DNA of 64,000 nt from Deltaproteobacteria bacterium (GCA_021815305.1 JAKAHC010000002.1:62001-126000), one strand, 5' to 3'; positions 41,302-50,311 are shown, counted from the first letter of the stretch. The notes: generated by a model not told the origin, from the letters alone. Program-made: numbers and translations.

Positions 41302-42081
41302 GTGGTTTCTTTGGACCTGGTGCGGAAGGCCGCGCGCCTCCTTTCCGGACGTCGGGACGCCGTCGCCCTGACGGGGGCGGGCATCTCCGTGGAGAGCGGG
41401 ATCCCCGCCTTCCGGGGCGCCCAGGGACTTTGGGAGAAGTACGACCCGGGGGAGTACGCGACCCTGCACGCCTTCATGCGATCCCCCCGCAAGGTGTGGA
41501 GCATGCTGTCGGAGCTGCTTTCGGCCTGCGAAGGAGCGACGCCCAACGGGGCGCACCTGGGGCTGGCCGCACTCGAACGGATGGGCATCCTTCGCTCGAT
41601 CATCACGCAGAATGTGGACGGGCTGCACCAGGCGGCGGGTTCCCGCCGGGTGATCGAGTATCACGGGAACATGGATGCGCTCGTCTGCGTGTCCTGCTGG
41701 AAACGATTCCCTGCGCGGGACCGGTGCGCGGAAGGAGGCGTACCCGTGTGCGAATGCGGACAGATCCTGAAACCCGACGTCGTCCTGTTCGGGGAGCCGA
41801 TCCCGTGGCTCGCCCAGGAACAAGCGGAAGAGGAGGCCGGGAGTTGCGGCGTCCTCCTAGTGATCGGGACCTCCGCGGAGGTGTCCCCGGCGTGCAACAT
41901 TCCGGTCCTCTCCAGGGAGGCCGGAGCCGCGGTGGTGGAAATCAACCCCGAGCCCACTCACCTGACCCGCACCGTCACCGACATTCACATCCCCGGGCCG
42001 GCCTCGGAAATCGTGCGCATCCTCGTGTCGGAGCTCTCCCGCGCCGTCCTTCCTCTTTCAGAAACCGGTCCGCGGGATTAA
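41302..42081 (+). CDS. cobB: NAD-dependent protein deacylase, sirtuin family
   Basis: 259 residues. NAD-binding GAGISVESGIPAFRG, TQNVDGLHQ, catalytic His in YHGN, and a zinc site made by CVSC and CECG. The C-terminal VIGTSAEVSPA and VVEINPEPT complete the Rossmann fold. It removes acetyl or other acyl groups from lysine using NAD. The Tyr/Arg pair that marks desuccinylases was not located, so deacetylase is the default. GTG start with GGGAGG 10 nt upstream; the longer frame starting inside SCP2 is rejected. Confidence 0.9.
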   Translation: MVSLDLVRKAARLLSGRRDAVALTGAGISVESGIPAFRGAQGLWEKYDPGEYATLHAFMRSPRKVWSMLSELLSACEGATPNGAHLGLAALERMGILRSIITQNVDGLHQAAGSRRVIEYHGNMDALVCVSCWKRFPARDRCAEGGVPVCECGQILKPDVVLFGEPIPWLAQEQAEEEAGSCGVLLVIGTSAEVSPACNIPVLSREAGAAVVEINPEPTHLTRTVTDIHIPGPASEIVRILVSELSRAVLPLSETGPRD

Positions 42082-42172
42082 AAAATTTTACCTCCGTTAA
42101 ATATTTTCCGGGGATTCGCCGATAGTCAATGGGGCGGGTCCCGGAAATACGAGGAGTTGCACGGGTTCGACA

Positions 42173-42189
42173 TTGGCACGGGCGTTGCT
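42173..42189 (+). promoter_or_regulatory. Sigma-54 promoter of the minor pilin operon
   Basis: TTGGCACGGGCGTTGCT matches the -24/-12 consensus (TGGCACG-N4-TTGC) at every conserved base with exact spacing. Transcription should start near 42200, leaving a ~17-nt leader that contains the GGGGGG ribosome site of the first pilin gene. An enhancer-binding activator such as PilR would be needed; pilin promoters in other bacteria are known to use sigma-54. Confidence 0.9.
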
Positions 42190-42216
42190 CGGAGTAGCTT
42201 GCAGGGGGGCTGTCGG

Positions 42217-42756
42217 ATGAAGGGACGCGGGGGCTTCACCCTGATCGAGATCATGATCGCGATCGCGATCGTCGGGATCGTGGCGATCATCGCCACGACC
42301 AATTTCCAGCTGTGGCTCTCCCACAACAGCGCGATCGACTTCCAGCGGGAACTCCTGGCACAGTTCCAGGCGGCGAGAACCCGCTCCATGGCTACGAACC
42401 TGCAGCACCGGTTGTTGATGAATCTGGATGCAGAGACCGTCGCACTCCAGAGAGGAAACGCCGGAACCGGCTCCACCAACTGGGATGGCACGGGATCGGC
42501 GCTTACGGGCTCGAAAGGGGCCGGGATCTATAACATCACGTATCCCCCGGGAGGGACCACGGTGAACGCCGGGTCCTTCGCGTTCCTCTTCAACCCGGAC
42601 GGCCAGGTCCTTGCCCAACCCGATCCGGCAAATTCCGCCGTGACGGCGTTGACGCAGGCCTATATCCGCCTCTCCTCCGATTCGGCGGCGGACCATTCCA
42701 CGATCCTGCTGTACGGATGGACCTCGAAAGCGAGGCTCGCAGATGGCTGGCTATAG
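42217..42756 (+). CDS. fimT: Minor pseudopilin, GspH/FimT type
   Basis: 179 residues. Type IV prepilin leader MKGRGG followed by FTLIEIMIAIAIVGIVAII; cleavage falls after the last Gly and Phe is methylated, with Glu at +5. The rest is the GspH-like globular domain. First gene of the operon behind the sigma-54 promoter. The last 14 bases overlap pilV in another frame. Helps prime assembly of the pilus, probably as part of a tip complex with PilV/W/X and PilY1. Confidence 0.9.
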   Translation: MKGRGGFTLIEIMIAIAIVGIVAIIATTNFQLWLSHNSAIDFQRELLAQFQAARTRSMATNLQHRLLMNLDAETVALQRGNAGTGSTNWDGTGSALTGSKGAGIYNITYPPGGTTVNAGSFAFLFNPDGQVLAQPDPANSAVTALTQAYIRLSSDSAADHSTILLYGWTSKARLADGWL

Positions 42757-43195
42757 ACTCCGCCGGAAGGAGGGGTTTTCCCTCGTGGAGGTTCTCGTCG
42801 CCCTGACGATCCTGTCGGTGGGGCTCCTGGCGCTTGCCGTGTTCCAGGTCACCGCCATCAAGGGGAACGCGATCGCCTCCAAATGGACCGTCGCGACGCA
42901 GCTTTCGCAGGACCGCCTGGAACGGTTCCGGCACACCGCGTGGGACAACGGCATTCTCTCCTCCGACGCCAACGGGTTCGATACCGGCACCATGCAGCCG
43001 CGGTATGCGAACCTGCCCAGCGCCGCCGGAGACAACACCACGGTCCGCGGGACCCTGTTCTACAGGGTGTGGTACGTCAACAACGTCAGCACGACGTTGC
43101 GCACGATCACCGTGTGGACCTGCTGGCGCGACGAGCTTTCGAACTGGCACAGCGTGATGCTCGTGACGCAGCGGGCGAACGTCGGGGGGATGTAG
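42743..43195 (+). CDS. pilV: Minor pilin PilV-type
   Basis: 150 residues. Prepilin site KEG-FSLVEVLVALTILSVGLLAL near residue 11; the N-terminal helix and the following QVTAIKGNAIASKWTVATQLSQDRLE are PilV-like. The region after residue 60 is Asn/Thr-rich and variable as usual. Starts inside the fimT end; pilW begins 1 bp after its stop, so translation is likely coupled. Confidence 0.88.
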   Translation: MAGYRLRRKEGFSLVEVLVALTILSVGLLALAVFQVTAIKGNAIASKWTVATQLSQDRLERFRHTAWDNGILSSDANGFDTGTMQPRYANLPSAAGDNTTVRGTLFYRVWYVNNVSTTLRTITVWTCWRDELSNWHSVMLVTQRANVGGM

Positions 43196-43196
43196 G

Positions 43197-44165
43197 ATGG
43201 AACCGCGTTGGGAAGGTCGCGCTCCCGGGCGCCGGCGCGTCGAGGCGGGTTTCACGCTGGTGGAGATCATGGCCGCGCTGGTGATCCTCGCCATCGCGAT
43301 GACGGCCGTGTTCGCCACGTTCACCACCCAGCAGAAATCGTTCACGGCGCAGAGCCGGGTCGCGGAGATGCAGCAGAACCTGCGGCAGGCGATGGAATAC
43401 ATGTCGCGCGATCTTCGGATGGCGGGATACGGCATCCCCGACAACGTGACGATCCCCGACGGCATCGTCGCGACGGGGGTCACGTCGCTGCGGTCCCTCT
43501 ACGCGAAGGACAACACCACGGGCCCCGACCAGGTCTACGTCCTGTACCTCTTCGATATGGACGCGAACCAGCCTCCGACATCGGATAATGCGTCCTTCAC
43601 GGCAGGCGCAGGGTCCATCACGGTCACAAGCACCACCGGTTTCCTGACGGACGGCGGAGAACTTGTCCTGGTAACAGACAACACCACGGCGGCGGACCTC
43701 TACGAGACATCCGCCGCTGCGGGGACCACGCTGACGTTCGGGGGAGGATACGGCTACAATTCGGGACACAGCAAATCCTATTCCCCGCCGGTAACCGTCG
43801 CGAAGGCGTGCTTTGTCCGGTATTTCATCGATGATGCGACCGACCCCGCCCACCCGTCGCTGATGGTCGACCGGCTCAATGGACGATCGCCGCAGCCGGT
43901 TGCCGACGACATCGAGGACCTGCAGATGACCTACGGGCTCGACACGGACGCCGACGGGACCGTCGACACGTGGACGTCGGCTCCGGCCGCTCCATCCCAG
44001 ATCCGTCAGGTCCGGCTCCAGATCATGGCGCGGACCCGCCTTCCGGACCGGGACTGGAGCGAGACGCGGCCGGCGCTGGGGAACCATCCCGGCGGGGCCT
44101 CGGCGGACGGCTACCGCCGGCGGATCATCGACGTGGTGATCGACGTCCGGAATTCGGGGGCATGA
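43197..44165 (+). CDS. pilW: Minor pilin PilW-type
   Basis: 322 residues. Prepilin motif VEAG-FTLVEIMAALVILAIAMTAVFA preceded by an unusually long basic leader (about 18 residues). QQNLRQAMEYMSRDLRMAGYGIP is the conserved PilW stretch; the large C-terminal domain is rich in Asp/Thr/Gly. Stop overlaps the pilX start (ATGA). Confidence 0.88.
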   Translation: MEPRWEGRAPGRRRVEAGFTLVEIMAALVILAIAMTAVFATFTTQQKSFTAQSRVAEMQQNLRQAMEYMSRDLRMAGYGIPDNVTIPDGIVATGVTSLRSLYAKDNTTGPDQVYVLYLFDMDANQPPTSDNASFTAGAGSITVTSTTGFLTDGGELVLVTDNTTAADLYETSAAAGTTLTFGGGYGYNSGHSKSYSPPVTVAKACFVRYFIDDATDPAHPSLMVDRLNGRSPQPVADDIEDLQMTYGLDTDADGTVDTWTSAPAAPSQIRQVRLQIMARTRLPDRDWSETRPALGNHPGGASADGYRRRIIDVVIDVRNSGA

Positions 44166-44590
44166 TGGCGATGCGAAAACGAAACGACAAGGGAAGCGCC
44201 CTCGTGATCACGCTGATGCTCCTTTTGATCCTCACGGCGATCGGCATCTACGCCATCAGCATCTCGACGACCGAGATGAACGTCGCGCTCCAGTCCCGGG
44301 TGGGGACCACGGTCCTGAACGCCGCGGATTCCGGGGCGAATTACGGGATCGACCAGGTCCCCAACATTTTAACGGCGGCATATACCGACAACCTGGCAGA
44401 CCTGTCCGGCTACAGCGTGACCTCACGCACTACGGGTACGCTGACGATGAAACCCGGGTACGGCGCGAATTTCCGTTTTGCCGATTTCGAGGTGACGAGC
44501 CGGGGGCAGGCGCCCCCGCAATTCGTGGGGACGCGGTCCGTGCAGGCCGTGGTCGACTACGGTCCGGTCCCCGTGGGAACGATGTATTAG
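44162..44590 (+). CDS. pilX: Minor pilin PilX-type
   Basis: 142 residues. N-terminus MMAMRKRNDKGSALVITLMLLLILTAIGIYA: PilX proteins carry GxALVxxLxxLLxLT in place of the FTLIE form, and Glu follows in STTEMNVA. ATGs at 44162, 44165 and 44171 are all possible; the first overlaps the pilW stop. Short for the family (~150-200), missing much of the C-terminal domain seen in Pseudomonas. Confidence 0.82.
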   Translation: MMAMRKRNDKGSALVITLMLLLILTAIGIYAISISTTEMNVALQSRVGTTVLNAADSGANYGIDQVPNILTAAYTDNLADLSGYSVTSRTTGTLTMKPGYGANFRFADFEVTSRGQAPPQFVGTRSVQAVVDYGPVPVGTMY

Positions 44591-44627
44591 ACCGAGGCGG
44601 CGCTGGATGGGAAGAAGGAGGATGGCG

Positions 44628-47600
44628 ATGATGACGACGAGAAAACCGGCCGCCTGGCTGGTCCTGCTGCTCTCGCTCCTGATCGCGGCGCCGCCGGCGG
44701 TCCTGGCGGACGACACGGAGCTGTTCACCACCACGGCGAACCCCAACGTGCTGCTCATGCTCGACACCACCGGTTCGATGGCGACCGTCGCGGGGGGAAC
44801 CAGCGTCGGGGACCTCGATGGCGACGGCGCCTCGAACACCCGCATGGACATCCTCTGGAAGGTGGTCTACACGCTCCTCAACTCCGATCTGAGCATTCCG
44901 GCGGGGACGGCGACGTGGACGTGCAAGACGAGCGCGCAGATCACAGCCGGCACGCCTTACTCCAGGATCCAGGTCAACGGCGGCAACTGGAGCCATTTCC
45001 CGAGTACCCCCACGACGGTTCAGGTCGGCAGCGGGGGCACGACGGAGTCGGTCACCTATACCAGCAAGAGCAAATCGGGCGGGAAGTACTATCTCAATTT
45101 CTCCCCGCAGGTCACCTTCGTCAACAGCTACGGGTCAAATACCACGGTCTCTTACACGCAGAGCACTCTCTACAGCTACCCGTATCCGGTCAACCACACG
45201 CAGGCGATCGGCTCGGATTTTCTCAACAACCTCACCGTGGCCGACGAAAGCATCCTGAAGTCCCGGCTGGGCCTGATGACGTTCACGACCGATCCCTACG
45301 GATTGTCCATCCTGATCAACATCCGGAACCAGATACAACCCACGGACAACAATGCCCCTCCGTTCAACACTTCCTATAGCGACATCTGGAGTTCCGTCAC
45401 CTCGTTCGCGTATCCCAGCGGCGGCACGCCCACGGCGCAGGCCCTGCGCGCGGCGCAGGGGTTCTTCGACACGGCGTACAACTCGAGCCAGGTGTGCCGG
45501 CAGAACTACGCGGTGATGATCACGGACGGCGAAGACACGATGGGAGGGCTGGACGGGGCGACCGGGAACGGGTACGGTCCGGATTACTACAACTACTACA
45601 CAGGGGTGTTCAAGGCGGACGGGTGGAACACCTACTCCTACAGCAACACCGGGCAGGTCGCGCGCAACAACGCGGTCATCCAGGAGGCGTACAACCTCTT
45701 GAACCACGCCCCCAGCATCAACCTCTTCACCGTAGGGGTGGGCGTCGCCGGGACCCAGCCGCATTTGAACGTCATGCGGGAAACCTTGCGCAGGGCGGCG
45801 GAGCAGGGAAACGCGCAGGCGACCGGCAGCCAGTATGACGCGATCGGCGCCTCGGGCGACAACACTTCGCGAGGCGCGGGAAGCGCATTCTTCGCAACGG
45901 ACGCCACAGAGCTGGGAAACGCGCTCCGGGACATCTTCCTGCGGATCAGCGCGGGGACATACTCCTTCACGGCCCCGACCGTGGCGTCGGTCCGCATGAC
46001 GGACAGGAACTACCTCTACAAGGCCAGTTTCACGCCTGCCAAGCCGCCCGCAACTTACTGGGAGGGCCACCTGGAAGCGCTCTCGATCAACGCCGACAAC
46101 ACGCTGACCTCCCACTGGGACGCGGACAACGTGCTCAAGACGATCGCCCCCGCCGACCGGAGGGTCTTTGCGGGGTACACCGACAACACCAACTGGTCTC
46201 GCCTCGATTTCACGACAACGTCCATCACCCCGGTCATGCTCTCGGTGGACAATACTGCGGTCCGGGACAACGTGGTCAACTACGTCCGCGGCGTCGGACA
46301 CGACAACAACGCCAAACTCGGGGACATCTTCCACTCCAAGCCGGTGGTCGTCGGCCCCCCCTCCAGGTTCTTCTTCGACGAGGGGTATTCGACGATCGTG
46401 GGGACGGGGGCGACCCAGAGCTTCGTCGACGCGAAGGCGCACCGCAATCGTGTCGTCTACGTGGGTACGAACGACGGCATGCTCCACGCGTTTCTCAGCG
46501 GCACGTACCATGACAACACCCCGACGGGGTATTACGACAGCGGGACAGGTGAAGAACTTTTCGGGTACGTACCGTACAACCTGTTGGGAAGTCTCAATAA
46601 TTTTGTTCCCGGCGCTCTGACCTCCCACCAATATTACGTGGACTCGTCCCCGCGCGTGGCCGACGTCTGGATCGACACCAACAACGACGGCATCAAGCAG
46701 AGCTCCGAGTGGCGCACGGTCCTGATCGGCGGCTTGCGGAAGGGAGGGAACGGCTACTTCGCCCTCGACGTCACCGATCCTCCCACCGGCACCGACTACA
46801 CGAATTACCCCAAGGTCCTGTGGGAATACACGGATACCGCCAATGTGGGCCAGACCTGGTCCGAGCCGTTCATCGGGAAGGTCCGGATGCAGGAGACATC
46901 GACATCGGTTGTCAAGGACCGGTGGGTGGCGATCTTCGGCGGAGGCACCTCGGACGACCGGACGATCGGCGCCTCCCTGGTGGTTCTCGACATCGCGACG
47001 GGTATCCCCCTCAAGACGTTCACGACGGGGATCGACAACGTCATCCCCGCCTCCCCGGTTGCGATCCTCGACGGCAGCGGGTACATCAAGTTCGTGTATG
47101 CCTCCGACCTCGACGGGTCGCTCTACAAGTTCGACTTCCGGACGACGGGGGTCCGCGGCACCGCATTCGGCGAATGGCAGCTCAAGAAGATCTTCCAGGC
47201 ATCCGCGGGGCAGCCGTTCTATCACCGGGTCGAGGCCGGCACCGTCGACGAGAGCACGCGGTACCTGTTCTTCGGGTCCGGAGACCAGGACAACCCGGTG
47301 TCGAACCCGGGGACCGGGAAGTTCTACGCGGTGAAGGACACCGATTCGTTCTGGCCCTCCAGCGCTCTCACGGAGAGCAATCTCGCGAACCTCTCCTCGA
47401 GCATTACGAGTCTGTCCGGAGGCACCGTCGGCGCGACGCAATCGGGGTGGCTCGTGAGTTTCGCGAGCGTGCCCTCCACCTCGGCGGACACGTACACCCA
47501 CAGCGGGGAGAAGGTACTCTCCGACCCGGTGGTCTTCTACAACAACGTCTATTTCACCACGTACACTCCCAACGCCTCGGACCCGTGCGGAGGCGGCGGG

Positions 47601-47876
47601 ATCGCACGGGTGTACGGGCTCCAGATGCTGAACGCCGGATCCGGCCTTTCGTCGCTCTCCTCGCTCGGCGAGTCCGGTACGAAGGTTCCTTACCACGTGT
47701 ACACGGGGTCGGCATCGGGGACGGCGGGCGGAATCCCGTCGAGCCCTTCGCTTTCGATCTTCCCGTCCGGGCAATCCTCCATCTTCATCGGGTTCTCGAC
47801 GGGAGCGATCCAGGAAATCAAGATCGAGTCTCCGACGCAGATCAAAACGATCAAGTCGTGGAAAGAACTTTTCTGA
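44628..47876 (+). CDS. pilY1: PilY1-like pilus tip/adhesin protein
   Basis: 1082 residues. Signal peptide to about residue 28 (PPAVLADD). N-terminal VWA-like domain with a degenerate MIDAS start (LLMLDTTGSMA) and ITDGEDT; the second half is the PilY1 beta-propeller with VVYVGTNDGMLHAF, the calcium loop DTNNDG and GGLRKGGNGYFALDVTDP. PilY1 caps the pilus, promotes extension and can sense surfaces or bind calcium. ATG 44628 sits 6 nt after AAGGAGG; earlier in-frame ATGs are worse. Repeats of Ser/Thr/Tyr between residues 90-250 look like an inserted beta region. Stop overlaps the next start. Confidence 0.92.
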   Translation: MMTTRKPAAWLVLLLSLLIAAPPAVLADDTELFTTTANPNVLLMLDTTGSMATVAGGTSVGDLDGDGASNTRMDILWKVVYTLLNSDLSIPAGTATWTCKTSAQITAGTPYSRIQVNGGNWSHFPSTPTTVQVGSGGTTESVTYTSKSKSGGKYYLNFSPQVTFVNSYGSNTTVSYTQSTLYSYPYPVNHTQAIGSDFLNNLTVADESILKSRLGLMTFTTDPYGLSILINIRNQIQPTDNNAPPFNTSYSDIWSSVTSFAYPSGGTPTAQALRAAQGFFDTAYNSSQVCRQNYAVMITDGEDTMGGLDGATGNGYGPDYYNYYTGVFKADGWNTYSYSNTGQVARNNAVIQEAYNLLNHAPSINLFTVGVGVAGTQPHLNVMRETLRRAAEQGNAQATGSQYDAIGASGDNTSRGAGSAFFATDATELGNALRDIFLRISAGTYSFTAPTVASVRMTDRNYLYKASFTPAKPPATYWEGHLEALSINADNTLTSHWDADNVLKTIAPADRRVFAGYTDNTNWSRLDFTTTSITPVMLSVDNTAVRDNVVNYVRGVGHDNNAKLGDIFHSKPVVVGPPSRFFFDEGYSTIVGTGATQSFVDAKAHRNRVVYVGTNDGMLHAFLSGTYHDNTPTGYYDSGTGEELFGYVPYNLLGSLNNFVPGALTSHQYYVDSSPRVADVWIDTNNDGIKQSSEWRTVLIGGLRKGGNGYFALDVTDPPTGTDYTNYPKVLWEYTDTANVGQTWSEPFIGKVRMQETSTSVVKDRWVAIFGGGTSDDRTIGASLVVLDIATGIPLKTFTTGIDNVIPASPVAILDGSGYIKFVYASDLDGSLYKFDFRTTGVRGTAFGEWQLKKIFQASAGQPFYHRVEAGTVDESTRYLFFGSGDQDNPVSNPGTGKFYAVKDTDSFWPSSALTESNLANLSSSITSLSGGTVGATQSGWLVSFASVPSTSADTYTHSGEKVLSDPVVFYNNVYFTTYTPNASDPCGGGGIARVYGLQMLNAGSGLSSLSSLGESGTKVPYHVYTGSASGTAGGIPSSPSLSIFPSGQSSIFIGFSTGAIQEIKIESPTQIKTIKSWKELF

Positions 47877-48868
47877 TGGCGATCGGAGGAGGGAAGCGGA
47901 AAAGGTGGAGGAGGGCCGCCGCGGTCCTGCTCGCAGGGCTGGGCTGTCTTGCATGGGTCTCCGGATGCGGAAAATCCGAGGCGCCGCGGGCCGTTTCGAC
48001 GGGCGACGGTGTGGCGGGCAGCCCGTCTCCGAACACCGCCGGGTTGGGGAAAGCGGCCGTTGCCTCCGTGGGCGGGTATGAAGTCTTCGTGGTGCCGGCG
48101 GTCCCCAGCAGGTCGATGCCGTTGACCGTCTCGGTCAAGTCTCCTCCCGGGAAGGGTGCGGAAATCCTCGGCGTCGGGTGGTATGTCAACGGGACGGCGG
48201 AGGCTGGCGACAGGTTCCTTTCCCCGTCGTTGTTCCGGCGCGGCGACCGGATCCACGCCGTCGTGAAACTGAAGGCGGGCGCGCGGGAAGAGGTCCTGAC
48301 TTCTCCGGAGGTCGTCGCGGGCAACGCGCAACCCGAAGTCACCGAAGTCCGGATCGAGCCGCGGGCCCTCGTATCCGGGGCGACGGCGCGGGCGGTCGCG
48401 CAGGCGCGGGATCCGGACGGCGACTCCGTGACGCTCCGCTACAAGTGGTACGTCGACGACAAGCCCCGTCCCGGCGACGGCGAAACGCTCGCGCTTGCGG
48501 GAGTGAAGCGGGGATCCTGGGTCCACGTCGCGGTGACGCCGAACGACGGGGCCGCGGACGGGGCATCGAAGCTCTCCGCCCGCTACGAGGTGGTGAACGC
48601 CCCTCCCGTCGTGAAGAGCCTCGCTCCGACGGCGGTGCCGCCGTCACGGCTGCTCAAGCACACGTTCGTCGCGGAAGACGCCGACGGCGATCCGTTGACG
48701 TACACTTTGGTGAAAGGCCCGCCGGGGATGACGCTCCACGGCGATACGCTGGAGTGGAAGGTCGGAGACGAATATGTCGGCAGACAGGTCGAGGCTGTGG
48801 TCGAGATCTCCGACGGGCACGGCGGCAAGACCGTGCAGACCCTGTCGATGACCATCCGGAGGAATTAG
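47876..48868 (+). CDS. Predicted lipoprotein with Ig/cadherin-like repeats
   Basis: 330 residues. Signal peptide with lipobox VSGC (about residue 32). Then a low-complexity linker and three beta-sandwich repeats with Asp-rich turns: ARDPDGDSVTLRYKWYVD, EDADGDPLTYTLVKGPPGM and DGHGGKTVQTLSMTI, the last two of the putative-Ig/cadherin type (PPVV ... DADGDPLTYT). The Asp turns suggest calcium binding. ATG overlaps the pilY1 stop, so it belongs to the pilus operon; a role in anchoring or calcium-dependent assembly of the tip is inferred, not shown. Confidence 0.8.
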   Translation: MAIGGGKRKRWRRAAAVLLAGLGCLAWVSGCGKSEAPRAVSTGDGVAGSPSPNTAGLGKAAVASVGGYEVFVVPAVPSRSMPLTVSVKSPPGKGAEILGVGWYVNGTAEAGDRFLSPSLFRRGDRIHAVVKLKAGAREEVLTSPEVVAGNAQPEVTEVRIEPRALVSGATARAVAQARDPDGDSVTLRYKWYVDDKPRPGDGETLALAGVKRGSWVHVAVTPNDGAADGASKLSARYEVVNAPPVVKSLAPTAVPPSRLLKHTFVAEDADGDPLTYTLVKGPPGMTLHGDTLEWKVGDEYVGRQVEAVVEISDGHGGKTVQTLSMTIRRN

Positions 48869-48877
48869 GGAGGGCAC

Positions 48878-49141
48878 ATGCGGATTTCCAGGTCGTTCCT
48901 TGTCGGGATATTTTGTCTGGTATGGCTTTGCCTCTCTTCCGCGTCGTTCGCGGAAAACGGGTATCTGCTCGAGAACGGGACCCGCGCCGTGGTCGAGGGG
49001 AAGCGGCTGGTTCTGGTCGACGGGAAGGGGAGGCGAACCGTCGCCCCGTCCGGAAGGTACGAGACCCGGGACGGCCGTTATACCATCGTCGTCAGGGGAG
49101 ACGTGATCGTCATAATGGATCACACCAAACAGCTCCGCTGA
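48878..49141 (+). CDS. Small exported protein of unknown function
   Basis: 87 residues. Signal peptide about 1-25 (FLVGIFCLVWLCLSSASFA) then a short strand-rich domain with two copies of a GxxxVVxGxRLVLVDGKG / GRYETRDGRYTIVVRGD-like hairpin. No family recognised. GGGAGGG ribosome site. Ten bases after the lipoprotein gene and the last gene of the pilus operon; being present in the operon is the only clue to its role. Confidence 0.75.
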   Translation: MRISRSFLVGIFCLVWLCLSSASFAENGYLLENGTRAVVEGKRLVLVDGKGRRTVAPSGRYETRDGRYTIVVRGDVIVIMDHTKQLR

Positions 49142-49193
49142 CAAGGAGTGAACGTCCCTTCCCGCCCGTACGGGGTTTTCTTCAACTTTGACG

Positions 49194-49223
49194 TCGACGG
49201 TGGCGACCGCTCTCGCATATAGT
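49194..49223 (+). promoter_or_regulatory. Promoter of ispG, probably leaderless
   Basis: -35 TCGACG, 18-nt spacer, -10 TATAGT; the -10 ends 8 nt before the ispG ATG and no ribosome site precedes that ATG. Transcription start would fall on the start codon. Confidence 0.5.
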
Positions 49224-49231
49224 GATCCTCC

Positions 49232-50311
49232 ATGGGGAAGGATCGAAGGAAGACCCGTAAAATCCGCGTCGGCGCCGTGCCCGTGGGCGGAGGCGCGCCC
49301 GTCTCCGTCCAGAGCATGACCAACACCGACACGCGGGATGTGAGGGCGACGCTTGCGCAGATCCGGTCGCTCGCCCGGGAAGGGTGCGAGATCGTCCGCG
49401 TCGCCGTTCCGGACGAAAAGGCGGCCAGGGCGTTCCGCAGGATCCGCGCCGCCGCCCCGATGCCGGTCATCGCGGACATCCATTTCGACCACCGGCTGGC
49501 GATTTCCTGCGCGGACGCGGGGGCGGACGGACTGCGGATCAACCCGGGGAACATCGGGGGAGAGAAGAACACGATCGAGGTCCTCCGGGCGGCGCGGGCG
49601 AACCGGATCCCGGTGCGGATCGGCGTCAACGCGGGTTCCGTCGAGAAAGACCTGCTCGCAAGGCACGGCGGGCCGGTGCCCGCGGCGCTGGTGGAGAGCG
49701 CGGCGCGGTACCTGAGGATCTGCGAGAAGGCGCGGTTTTCGGCGCTCAAATTTTCCCTGAAGGCGTCCGACGTCGTCACGACCATCGAAGCGTACCGCCT
49801 GTTCTCGCGACGCTTCGACTACCCTCTGCACGTCGGCGTGACGGAGGCGGGGACGGTCTTCTCCGGAACCGTCAAATCGTCCGTCGGGATCGGCGTCCTC
49901 CTCGCGGAAGGGATCGGAGACACCCTGCGGGTGTCGCTCACCGGCCCGCCGGAGGAGGAGGTTCGCGTCGGCTGGGAGATCGTGAAGAGCCTGGGTCTGC
50001 GGCAGCGGGGGCCCCGATTCATCTCGTGCCCGACCTGCGGAAGGGTCTCCATCGACATCGTGGGGATTGCGACCGAGGTGGAGCGGCGCCTCGCCGGCCT
50101 CTCCGTGCCCTTGAAGGTGGCCGTGATGGGGTGCGCCGTCAACGGTCCCGGCGAGGCAAGGGAAGCGGACGTGGGGGTCGCGGGCGGCAGGGGAGAGGGG
50201 CTGATCTTCGTGAAGGGCGAGATCGTGAGCAAGGTGAAGGAGAAGGACATCGTGGCCGAGATCGTCCGGATCGCGGGACATCTGGCGCGGGAAAAGGGGA
50301 AAAAGGCGTGA
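49232..50311 (+). CDS. ispG: 4-hydroxy-3-methylbut-2-enyl diphosphate synthase
   Basis: 359 residues. Starts RKTRKIRVGAVPVGGGAPVSVQSMTNTDT, the family signature; the three Fe-S cysteines are in ISCPTCGR and GCAVNGPGEA, with the conserved Glu in the latter. It is the penultimate step of the MEP isoprenoid pathway, reducing MEcPP with a 4Fe-4S cluster. The stop overlaps the proS start (GTGA). Heads the ispG-proS-pyrF-rlmB operon. Confidence 0.95.
   Translation: MGKDRRKTRKIRVGAVPVGGGAPVSVQSMTNTDTRDVRATLAQIRSLAREGCEIVRVAVPDEKAARAFRRIRAAAPMPVIADIHFDHRLAISCADAGADGLRINPGNIGGEKNTIEVLRAARANRIPVRIGVNAGSVEKDLLARHGGPVPAALVESAARYLRICEKARFSALKFSLKASDVVTTIEAYRLFSRRFDYPLHVGVTEAGTVFSGTVKSSVGIGVLLAEGIGDTLRVSLTGPPEEEVRVGWEIVKSLGLRQRGPRFISCPTCGRVSIDIVGIATEVERRLAGLSVPLKVAVMGCAVNGPGEAREADVGVAGGRGEGLIFVKGEIVSKVKEKDIVAEIVRIAGHLAREKGKKA

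Noticed and set aside
45135-47954. A 939-codon minus-strand frame opposite pilY1
   Set aside because: Antisense shadow of a well-supported gene; Arg/His/Val-rich with no domains.
49160-49185. CCCG/CGGG with TTTTCTTC after the pilus operon as a terminator
   Set aside because: The stem is only four base pairs; too weak to call.
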